DNA of 64,000 nucleotides from Shewanella surugensis (lineage in GTDB: Bacteria > Pseudomonadota > Gammaproteobacteria > Enterobacterales > Shewanellaceae), in the NCBI RefSeq assembly GCF_023284005.1, contig NZ_JAKIKS010000015.1:1-64000 (forward strand). Reading direction: 5' to 3'. Every line of letters begins with the position of its first letter. Within the stretch, counting starts at the first letter, position 1. Positions 26,995 to 35,073 of this stretch are shown piece by piece. A program made the position numbers and the translations under genes. Under the pieces are notes generated by a model that searched no databases, was not told the DNA's origin, and saw only the letters and a list, made by a program, of their open reading frames with translations.

Positions 26995-28500
26995 TTATTT
27001 TGCCATTACTTTGACTTTTGATAAATCGGCATTAACGGCTTTTGTCAGGCGTTGGCCAAATTGGTTATCGGCTAAATAGAAATAACTTAGCATGGTGTAT
27101 TTGACTTTTTGATTAGCGACTTGCCCTAGATCGCCCGCTAAGTTCGAGATCAAATCCTTTTTATCTTGCTTTGTTAAACTTCGATATAAGACACCCGCTT
27201 GAGAGAAGTTATCTTCTTTTTTTATGGGTAATTGTTGAACCGTCCCATTTAATTGGGTATTTGTATTTTTATATTGTGGATTACCCGCTAAAGGTACTTG
27301 CTGACTTGGCTGGTAATTTATATCGGATTGTGTATTGCCGTTATCTGATTGTCCATCTTGATCGTAATTAGCTATGGTTACTTTAGCTCGATTAATAGGT
27401 AATTGGGATAGGTTAGCCCCTAAGCGATATAATTGTGTGTCAGCATAAGAAAATATCCTTCCTTGCAATAATCGATCTTCAGAAGGTTCAATACCAGGGA
27501 TTAAATTCGAAGGTGCAAAGGCGGCTTGCTCAGTTTCTTGGAAAAAGTTATCTGGTACGCGATTAAGCGTCATGGTACCCACTTTTACTTCTGGGATATC
27601 GAGCCACATTTTTGTTGCATCAAGTGGATTATAATCAAAGTTATTCAAATCTTCAGGTTTCATGATTTTGATATATAGATCCCATTTAGGATAGTTTTTC
27701 TTGCTGATTTCACTGTAAAGGTCATCGGTCAAGTGGTTAAAGTTTTTTCCTTGGATCTGACTGGCTTCTTCAGCTGTTAAGCCTTTTACCCCTTGCTGAC
27801 TTTTCCAATTAAATTTGACATATTTGACATCTTTTTGTTTATTAACCCATTTGTAGGCATGGACTCCCCAGCCATTCATTTTTCGATAGCTTGCCGGGGT
27901 GCCTAAATTGGTATAAAGCCAAGTGAGCATATGTGTTGAACCGGGCTCATTACTAAAGAAATCAAAGAATCGGTTGGGATCTTGTATATTAGTGATTGGT
28001 GACGGTTTTAAAGAATGCACCATATCGGGAAACTTAATGGCGTCACGAATGAAAAAGACAGGTAAATTGTTACCGACTAAATCCCAGTTACCTTCATCGG
28101 TGTAAAACTTCGTAGCGAAGCCTCTGGGGTCTCTTAAGGTTTCCGGTGAGCCTTTAGAGTGAATGACCGTTGAAAAACGAACAAAAACAGGGGTTACTTT
28201 ACCTGCTTGAGAGAAAGGGCTTGAAAGGGTGAGTTCACTGAAATTGCTATCGGAGACAAACTCTCCGTAAGCGCCCGTTCCTCTAGCATGAACCACTCGC
28301 TCTGGTATGCGCTCTCTGGCAAAACGTTGCAGTTTCTGGATCAAATGAACATCTTGAAGGAGAACGGGACCTTGACTGCCAGCTGTCATTGAATTTTGAT
28401 TATCGCCAATAGGCGCACCATTATCTCTAGTCATAGTTTCTGCTTGTACACATAATGAGAATCCTATTGATAAACAGGTTATGCCTTTAGTCAGTTTCAT
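26995..28500 (-). CDS. katB: Periplasmic monofunctional heme catalase, copy 1
   Basis: A 501-residue catalase with a 20-residue signal peptide (cleavage near VQA-ET). The catalytic His is H71 in VVHARGTGAYGEF, the distal Asn N144 in WDLVGNNLPVFF and the proximal heme Tyr Y352 in RIFSYADTQLYRLG. All needed residues are present. It breaks down hydrogen peroxide in the periplasm. It is closely related to the gene at 29198-30703, with the same ankyrin partner downstream, so the pair arose by tandem duplication. Confidence 0.95.
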   Translation of the reverse strand: MKLTKGITCLSIGFSLCVQAETMTRDNGAPIGDNQNSMTAGSQGPVLLQDVHLIQKLQRFARERIPERVVHARGTGAYGEFVSDSNFSELTLSSPFSQAGKVTPVFVRFSTVIHSKGSPETLRDPRGFATKFYTDEGNWDLVGNNLPVFFIRDAIKFPDMVHSLKPSPITNIQDPNRFFDFFSNEPGSTHMLTWLYTNLGTPASYRKMNGWGVHAYKWVNKQKDVKYVKFNWKSQQGVKGLTAEEASQIQGKNFNHLTDDLYSEISKKNYPKWDLYIKIMKPEDLNNFDYNPLDATKMWLDIPEVKVGTMTLNRVPDNFFQETEQAAFAPSNLIPGIEPSEDRLLQGRIFSYADTQLYRLGANLSQLPINRAKVTIANYDQDGQSDNGNTQSDINYQPSQQVPLAGNPQYKNTNTQLNGTVQQLPIKKEDNFSQAGVLYRSLTKQDKKDLISNLAGDLGQVANQKVKYTMLSYFYLADNQFGQRLTKAVNADLSKVKVMAK

Positions 28501-28650
28501 TACGAGTCTCCATGTATTAACTAAGTGTTTGGGTTATGGTCTCCGTATTTTAGTATAGTAGGATTAAGATCTAGTGGACTTAATATTAGCGAGTGTTATT
28601 TTTAATAAAATGAAACATGCATTTTCATTAATTTGGATACGTTGCATGAA

Positions 28651-29114
28651 CTACTTGAGGGGAAAGGCATCTGATTGCCCCCAGTATTGTGCAAAAGCTT
28701 TGACGGTTAAGCCTGATTTATTAGTGATATTTTCATCACAACTTTGATTGAAAAGTAAACGCACAATATTTAACTCTGCTTTTATCAAGGCTCCCATGAT
28801 GGCTGTGTTGCCCCGTTTATCTTGTAAGCATGCATTGCACCTCTTTGGAGCAATAGTGCTGTGGTTTCGTATTGTCCATTATAAGCGGCGACCATTAATG
28901 CTGTGTAGCTTTGCTCATTGCTTTGATTCATGGGGAAACCAGCGTCAAGGAAACGATTAATGATTTCATTATCACCCAGTCTCGCAGCAGCAAAAAAATA
29001 GTCGATGAGCTGACTGGCTTCTTGTTTATGATCCACTTCTTTGGCTTGTACAATATTACTCAGACTGAATAATATCAGATTAATTAAGATGAGTACGCTG
29101 AAAAATATTCTCAT
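28651..29114 (-). pseudogene. ankB: Frameshifted ankyrin gene, copy 2
   Basis: This is the paralogue of the gene at 26436-26903. It starts MRIFFSVLILINLILFSLS and runs in frame to LLLQRGA, near 28835. There copy 1 reads GCATTGGCACC and this copy GCATTGCACC, one G fewer, so the frame is lost. The remaining sequence continues in another frame to AQYWGQSDAFPLK and a stop at 28651-28653. The product would be truncated after about the second ankyrin repeat. A sequencing error at a single base is the other explanation. Confidence 0.82.
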
Positions 29115-29197
29115 GAGATATGACCTCTTTAAACAGAATGATGTGAAGTGAGAACAAAGAGTCATGAGGATGACACTTTGTTCTGTTTAGGCGGACT

Positions 29198-30703
29198 TTA
29201 TTGAGTTATGACTTTTACTTTTGATAAATCGGCATTAACGGCTTTCGTGAGTCGTTGACCAAAATCTTTATCGGCTGAGTAGAAGTAACTGAGCATGGTA
29301 TATTTCACTTTTGGGTTAATGACTTGTCCAAGATCGCCAGCCAAGTTTGAGATTAAATCCTTTTTATCTTGCTCGGTTAAACTTCGGTATAAGACACCCG
29401 CTTGAGAGAAATTATCTTGTTTTTTAATCGCCAGCTGTTGAATGGTGCCATTAAGTGACGTATTCACACTTTTATATTGTGGATCATCGGTTAAAGGCAC
29501 TTGCTGACTCGGTTGATAATTAACATCTGATTGTGTTAGATCGCTATTGCCTTGTCTGTCTTGATTATAATTAGCCGATACGACTTTAGAACGATTGATT
29601 GGCAGCTGTGATGCATTAGCGCCTAAGCGATATAATTGTGTATCAGCATAAGAAAAAATCCGACCTTGTAATAAGCGATCTTCAGAAGGCTCGATACCCG
29701 GAATTAAATTTGAGGGGGCGAATGCTGCTTGCTCGGTTTCTTGGAAAAAGTTACCGGGTACTCGGTTAAGCGTCATGGTACCCATTTTAACTTCAGGGAT
29801 ATCGAGCCACATTTTTGTTGCATCTAATGGGTTGTAGTCAAAGTTATTGAGGTTTTCAGGTTTAAGTACTTTGACGTATAGATCCCATTTAGGATAGTTC
29901 TTATTGTTGATTTCACTATACAGATCATCGGTTAAATGATTAAAGTTTTTTCCTTGTATTTGGCTGGCTTCTTCAGATGTTAAGCCTTTTACCCCTTGCT
30001 GACTTTTCCAATGAAATTTGACGTATTTAACTTCATTTTGTTGATTAATCCATTTGTAGGCATGAACTCCCCAGCCATCCATTTTTCGATAGCTAGCGGG
30101 TGTCCCTAAATTGGTATACACCCAAGTGAGCATATGCGTTGAACCTGGCTCATTACTAAAGAAGTCAAAGAAGCGGTTAGGATCTTGTATATTGGTGACT
30201 GGGGAAGGTTTTAAAGAATGCACCATATCGGGAAACTTAATGGCGTCACGAATAAAGAATACCGGTAAGTTATTGCCAACCAGATCCCAGTTACCTTCAT
30301 CGGTGTAAAATTTGGTTGCAAAGCCTCTTGGATCTCTTAAGGTTTCTGGTGAGCCTTTAGAATGAATAACCGTTGAGAAACGAACAAATACAGGGGTGGC
30401 TTTACCCGCTTGAGAAAAAGGGGCTGCGCGGGTGAGTTCACTAAAGTTACTATCGGAGACAAACTCGCCATAAGCGCCCGTTCCTCGAGCATGAACCACT
30501 CGTTCAGGAATACGCTCTCGAGCAAACCTTTGTAGCTTTTGAATTAAATTAACATCTTGTAAGAGGACCGGCCCTTGGCTACCCGCAGTGGTTGAGTTTT
30601 GATTATCACCGATTGGTGCTCCATTGTCTCGAGTCATTATTTGTGCTTGTGCGCTTAATGAGAGTCCTATTGATAAACAGGCAATGCTTTTAGTTAGTTT
30701 CAT
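29198..30703 (-). CDS. katB: Periplasmic monofunctional heme catalase, copy 2
   Basis: A 501-residue catalase collinear with copy 1 and differing by scattered substitutions, most of them in the signal peptide and the C-terminal quarter. The signal peptide ends near SAQAQ. H71, N144 and the heme Tyr in RIFSYADTQLYRLG are all kept, so it should be active. It is the upstream member of the tandem duplication and has the longer 5' region. Confidence 0.95.
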   Translation of the reverse strand: MKLTKSIACLSIGLSLSAQAQIMTRDNGAPIGDNQNSTTAGSQGPVLLQDVNLIQKLQRFARERIPERVVHARGTGAYGEFVSDSNFSELTRAAPFSQAGKATPVFVRFSTVIHSKGSPETLRDPRGFATKFYTDEGNWDLVGNNLPVFFIRDAIKFPDMVHSLKPSPVTNIQDPNRFFDFFSNEPGSTHMLTWVYTNLGTPASYRKMDGWGVHAYKWINQQNEVKYVKFHWKSQQGVKGLTSEEASQIQGKNFNHLTDDLYSEINNKNYPKWDLYVKVLKPENLNNFDYNPLDATKMWLDIPEVKMGTMTLNRVPGNFFQETEQAAFAPSNLIPGIEPSEDRLLQGRIFSYADTQLYRLGANASQLPINRSKVVSANYNQDRQGNSDLTQSDVNYQPSQQVPLTDDPQYKSVNTSLNGTIQQLAIKKQDNFSQAGVLYRSLTEQDKKDLISNLAGDLGQVINPKVKYTMLSYFYSADKDFGQRLTKAVNADLSKVKVITQ

Positions 30704-31243
30704 GGTTAGTCTCCATTGATGTATTCGGTTATAGCGCTCAGTATTATCGATAAATCGAATTAATTGCAGTGGCTTTTATCGATTATATGAATTAATAAAA
30801 TCGATTAGTGCGCTCAGTATATGGCTGTGGATCAGGGAGGGAGAATGTGAATAGAGATATATTGGGTGTTGATATAAACATTGAATAAATATTTTAATCG
30901 ATATTTATTAGTGAGTTATGTTTTTCGTGTTAATTTAGAGTGAAAAGAGGCGAACGGTAACAATTTAGGTTAAGGCAACGAGTTGTAAAACGATTAAGCG
31001 ATGGAATAGTCAGAGAGCGGCTTGGTTGTTTGTGTTTATCTTGTGTTATTTCTGTTGTTAAGGTGAGTTGTATTCTAATTAAATATGTTTTTTGTCAGCC
31101 TTGCTAAGTCGCCAATCATGATAGCATCTTGAACTTGGACATGATTGTGGGGCGTGTCAATGTTCAAACAAGCCCGTTGTACTCAGTATCTGGACGGGCT
31201 AGGGTATGATTGGCCATTATGACACTTAGGTATAACCCACATT
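30704..31243. other. Intergenic region between catalase copy 2 and recN, with 11-bp direct repeats
   Basis: 540 bp. GCGCTCAGTAT occurs at 30734-30744 and again at 30810-30820, 76 bp apart, in the upstream region of the catalase gene, together with several ATCGAT-like motifs. These may be regulator sites. AGCCCGT at 31171-31177 and ACGGGCT at 31194-31200 could form a weak hairpin at the 3' end of recN. No gene is supported. Confidence 0.4.
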
Positions 31244-32902
31244 TTATTGCAACAGTTCTTTTGCGTTGGCGAGTGTGTTATTGGTGATCATATCGCCCCC
31301 TAAAAGACGGGCGAGTTCTTCAATACGGCTAGGTTTGTCTAATGGAACCATGCTTGTTTCTGTATTGCCAGCTTTGGTATGTTTATTCACGAACATGTGT
31401 TGATGACCATTTCCTGCAACCTGAGGGAGGTGAGTGACACAAAAGACTTGGGTTGAGTTACCTAATATTCGCAGCATTCGTCCAACAACAGCGGCAGTAG
31501 GGCCTGAAATACCCACATCGACTTCATCGAAAATCAGGGTAGGGGTGGAGACTTTTTTGGCGGTAATGACCTGGATCCCTAAGCCAATTCTGGATAGTTC
31601 ACCACCTGACGCGACTTTCGCTAAGGCTTGAAGTTCTTGACCGGGATTGGTTGATACGAGAAATTCAATATGATCGCAACCATTACTGGAGACGCTTTCA
31701 GCATTAAATTGGATATCAATGGTGAACTTGCCTTTAGGCATATTTAATTCATGTATAGATTGGGTCACTTTTTTATCAAGTTCTTTTGCATAGCGGCTAC
31801 GACTTTGATTGAGCTTTTTAGCGTGTTGTAGATAGTGTTCTCTACACTGGAGCAATTGTAATTGAACTTCTTCAAGTTTGTCCTCATTAGAACCTAGCTC
31901 ATTGAGTTCACTTAATAACGCTTGGTGATGAGTATAAAGTTTATTAGGTTGGACTTGGTGCTTTCTTGAAAGCTGCATGACTTTAGATAATCGCTGTTCT
32001 AAATAAGCCAAATGTTCAGGATCGAGTTCGAGTCCATCCAGGTAATGGGTGAGTTCATTAGTGCTTTCTTGGACTTGAATAAAAGCATCATTGAGCATAG
32101 CGGTGATGTTGGTTAATTTGGGATCATAGCCTTCGAGCACTTGGGCTTGCGAAATGGCATTGTTTAATAAGTATTCAATACTACCTTGATCGTTTTCTTG
32201 TAATAAAAATAATTGATTTTGACAAGATTCTACCAGTTCAGTGCCATTGGCGAGCTTTTTATGTTCGGCTTCAATTTGTTCAAACTCATTTTCTTCAATG
32301 GAAAATTCATTGAGTTCTTCAACTTGGTATTGGAGTAACTGTTTACGGGCGAGTCTTTGTTGTTGAGACATTTTCAGTTGCTTGAGTTCTTTTTCGACTA
32401 TTTTGCAGCGTTGATAACCATTACTCACCGCGTCTAACAATAATTTATGATTGGCATAGTTATCCAACAATGTCAGTTGGTGCTCACTTTTAAGCATGGC
32501 ATGATGGGCGTGTTGACCATGGATACCAACGAGAAGTTGCCCAAGAGACTTCAGTTGAGCTAAAGGCACTGGATTGGCATTAATATAGGCTCTAGAACGG
32601 CCATCTGTGCTTATTGTACGCCTAAGAATACATTCATTATCGAGCTCGAGATCATTGTCTTCTAGCCAACGTTTGGCTAACGGCACATCAGCCAAAGCAA
32701 AGCGGGCACTGACTTCTGTTTTACTGGCACCAGCACGCACGGTATTGGCATCGGCTCGATTACCTAAGCATAGTCCTAGTGCATCAATCGCAATGGATTT
32801 ACCGGCACCTGTTTCACCAGTAATACTGGTCATTCCCGCTTTGAAATCTAATTCGAGAAAACGCACAATAGCAAAATTATTGATACTCAGTTGGCAAAGC
32901 AT
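31244..32902 (-). CDS. recN: DNA repair protein RecN
   Basis: A 552-residue SMC-like ATPase. The N-terminus has Walker A TGETGAGKSI, the middle is a long coiled coil, and the C-terminus has the signature KVASGGELSRIGL and Walker B LIFDEVDVGISG. RecN acts early in double-strand-break repair, holding DNA ends together. Three LexA boxes lie directly upstream, so strong SOS control is expected. Confidence 0.96.
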   Translation of the reverse strand: MLCQLSINNFAIVRFLELDFKAGMTSITGETGAGKSIAIDALGLCLGNRADANTVRAGASKTEVSARFALADVPLAKRWLEDNDLELDNECILRRTISTDGRSRAYINANPVPLAQLKSLGQLLVGIHGQHAHHAMLKSEHQLTLLDNYANHKLLLDAVSNGYQRCKIVEKELKQLKMSQQQRLARKQLLQYQVEELNEFSIEENEFEQIEAEHKKLANGTELVESCQNQLFLLQENDQGSIEYLLNNAISQAQVLEGYDPKLTNITAMLNDAFIQVQESTNELTHYLDGLELDPEHLAYLEQRLSKVMQLSRKHQVQPNKLYTHHQALLSELNELGSNEDKLEEVQLQLLQCREHYLQHAKKLNQSRSRYAKELDKKVTQSIHELNMPKGKFTIDIQFNAESVSSNGCDHIEFLVSTNPGQELQALAKVASGGELSRIGLGIQVITAKKVSTPTLIFDEVDVGISGPTAAVVGRMLRILGNSTQVFCVTHLPQVAGNGHQHMFVNKHTKAGNTETSMVPLDKPSRIEELARLLGGDMITNNTLANAKELLQ

Positions 32903-32925
32903 AATGATGTCCTGTTCTCTAAATA

Positions 32926-32983
32926 CTGTATTGATAGACAGTGGACTGTATTTTTATACAGTATAGACTGTTTTTTTATACAG
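32926..32983 (-). promoter_or_regulatory. Three tandem LexA (SOS) boxes upstream of recN
   Basis: CTGT-N8-ACAG occurs perfectly at 32926-32941, 32946-32961 and 32968-32983, starting 24 bp upstream of the recN start. Multiple SOS boxes at recN are also known in E. coli and give tight repression. Confidence 0.92.
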
Positions 32984-33059
32984 TAAATACTTTGTCAGTA
33001 TCAAGTGGTGTTTTTTCACCCTGTTGAAGAAAAATAATTTTCTACGCGGCGATTGTTTT

Positions 33060-34012
33060 TTAAACTTGTGCCAATAATTTTTCAATAACAGGTAAAGTAA
33101 TAAAGCTGATGATGGTGCCAACTAAAACGACGTATGCGCTGCTTAACGTATTGATTTGGTAACGTTGAGCGAGTAAATAGACACTGGCAGCAGTCGGTAG
33201 AGCCGTTAAGATGACCCCCATGAATAGCTGTTGATGATCGACGTTAAAATAGATAAGAAAACAGTAAGCTAATATTGGTTGAAGCACGAGCTTTACGGCA
33301 TTGATTGTTAATAGCTCAGAGAGTTTTATTTTCTGAGGATTAGCGGCCCCCGATTGTCTTGGAGCCTTGGCAAGTACCATCCCTATGGCGAATAATGCAC
33401 AAGGGCTTGAGGTTGCCCCGATTTGAGTGAGCATTAAATCGATGGGCGTGTAGAGTGGTAATGACAAACTGGATAAAGCAATACCGATGATGCCTGCGAT
33501 AATGATAGGATTAGTACTCAGGGCGCGAGTGATAATCATGATACCTGAGCTCTGTTGTCTATTGAGTTGGAGCTCTATGGTGACTAAAGCAATCAAACAT
33601 AAGGATAGAAATTAAACTGGCGATGGCGGCTGAGGTGAACGCTGCAGGTTGTTGTGGAAATAACAACATCATCACAGGAATACCAATGAAGGCGGTATTA
33701 CCAAAAGTGCCATTGAGCGCTCTGATGGCTGCCAGTGCCTGTTGTTTGGGCTTGACGATTAATGACACTATAATGCATAAGCTGTAAGACACGAGCATCG
33801 CCAGAGTCAGACCATTATAAACCCCATTGCAAAATTTCATTAATGGGTGTGTTTGACAGCGCGGTAACGATGATGGCGGGCAGGGCCACATAGTACACAT
33901 ATAAATTGAGACTTTGATCGGCATTACTTGGCAGTATTTTGAGCTTTTGTACCAGCGTGCCGAGTAACATGATGAAGAATATGGCCATTAACGGGGTTAA
34001 AATAAGCGGCAT
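33060..34012 (-). pseudogene. AEC-family (auxin efflux carrier-like) transporter, broken by two frameshifts
   Basis: Three overlapping reading frames together make one AEC-type permease. The N-terminus is MPLILTPLMAIFFIMLLGTLV (from 34012), the middle has ALNGTFGNTAFIGIPVMMLLF and the C-terminal part has ATSSPCALFAIGMVL (to 33060). The frame changes near 33825 and again near 33600. The full protein would have about 315 residues and ten membrane helices. Two separate frameshifts make a sequencing error less likely than real decay. Confidence 0.8.
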
Positions 34013-34186
34013 AACGTTAACCTAAAGCGATGAGCTAAGTCGTTTCAATTCGAAAGGCTTGGCAAGAGAGACTGAATGTTAGTTGAAAGATAGGTACTTA
34101 TTCCTTTGAATAAGTATAGATGAGTAGAGTGTTATTTAGGGGATAGCCATTTTAGCGGCCATCACCTTGTTATACTTTTTGGGTCT

Positions 34187-34453
34187 ATATCCGTGATACT
34201 TGAAGATGCATGTTTTCAGAGTTCGAAAAAGTGCGTAATTCAAGATGTATTATTGCAGGAATGCTTATTGCCTTTTAAGATAATGCAACGCAGAAGTAGG
34301 TGTTTTTACGAACTCCCCAGGGCTGGTTTAAAAGCTTTTTATACTGTGTTACTGAACATCAGCTTAGAATCATCACTAGGCTCTCTGTTCAAAGCCTTGC
34401 CTAAAAGGCTTTTAATTCCAGCTGAATCCTGCATCTTCAAGTATCACGGGTAT
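34187..34453. mobile_element. MITE-like element with perfect 20-bp terminal inverted repeats
   Basis: CCGTGATACTTGAAGATGCA at 34191-34210 is the exact reverse complement of 34430-34449; with one mismatch the ends extend to about 34187 and 34453. The roughly 267-bp interior has no credible gene; a 146-codon frame across it looks accidental. A sequence matching 20 of 24 bases of the left end is found at 63290-63313. It lies between the broken AEC gene and the 3' end of the YjaG-like gene. Confidence 0.75.
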
Positions 34454-34461
34454 CGTGCTTA

Positions 34462-35073
34462 TTACTCTTGTATGGGCGAACTGATCCCTATGTTCGAAAT
34501 TCCTACGGCGACGATATCGCGGCGGAAATCTTTGATGAAGTTTGGGGTGATGTTAGCTTGTGCTTCGATGATGTCTAATAAGGTATTTTGTACCTCTTTC
34601 TCTGCTTGCATGACGGCATGTTCAAAGATGTAATCGTCTAATGCCGACTCCTTATCAAATTCAATTTCACAGGTTGCTTCTATGTAGTTAGCGACAGTAC
34701 TTGATGATAACTTACTGATATTAACAATGTCGTCTTCGATTTTACTTTGCATGGCACTGAGGAGAGAGGTTAATGCCACTGCTGTATCCATTGCTGGATA
34801 AACACCGTACATGTCAAAATCTGCAGGTTCAGGTGTGTTGGCTTCAAGGCGATCTAAATGGAGATCAATATTCAACTTAAGTTTTGTGTCATACATGGAT
34901 TGCCATAACAAATTAAGTAAAGTATCGAGTACTTGAGGATCGCCAAATTCACATACATCAGAGAATAATTGGTAATTAGGCAGCATTCGCTGGCAAAGTG
35001 CGATTGCAAATAATTTCTTTTGTGGTAGTTCTAACGCTTTGAGACGTTTAAAAAATCCCAGTTTTTTTGTCAT
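34462..35073 (-). CDS. YjaG-like DUF416 family protein
   Basis: A 203-residue soluble protein. The N-terminal KLGFFKRLKALELPQKKLFAIALCQRM region and the overall layout match the DUF416 (YjaG) family, whose function is unknown. Its ATG overlaps the barA stop (ATGA type). The 3' end lies only about 9-13 bases from the MITE-like element, so the last few residues may have been altered by that insertion. Confidence 0.82.
   Translation of the reverse strand: MTKKLGFFKRLKALELPQKKLFAIALCQRMLPNYQLFSDVCEFGDPQVLDTLLNLLWQSMYDTKLKLNIDLHLDRLEANTPEPADFDMYGVYPAMDTAVALTSLLSAMQSKIEDDIVNISKLSSSTVANYIEATCEIEFDKESALDDYIFEHAVMQAEKEVQNTLLDIIEAQANITPNFIKDFRRDIVAVGISNIGISSPIQE

Noticed and set aside
34193..34633. 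A 146-codon plus-strand frame
   Set aside because: It runs through the MITE-like element and then opposite the 3' end of the YjaG-like gene; it has no family motif or ribosome site.
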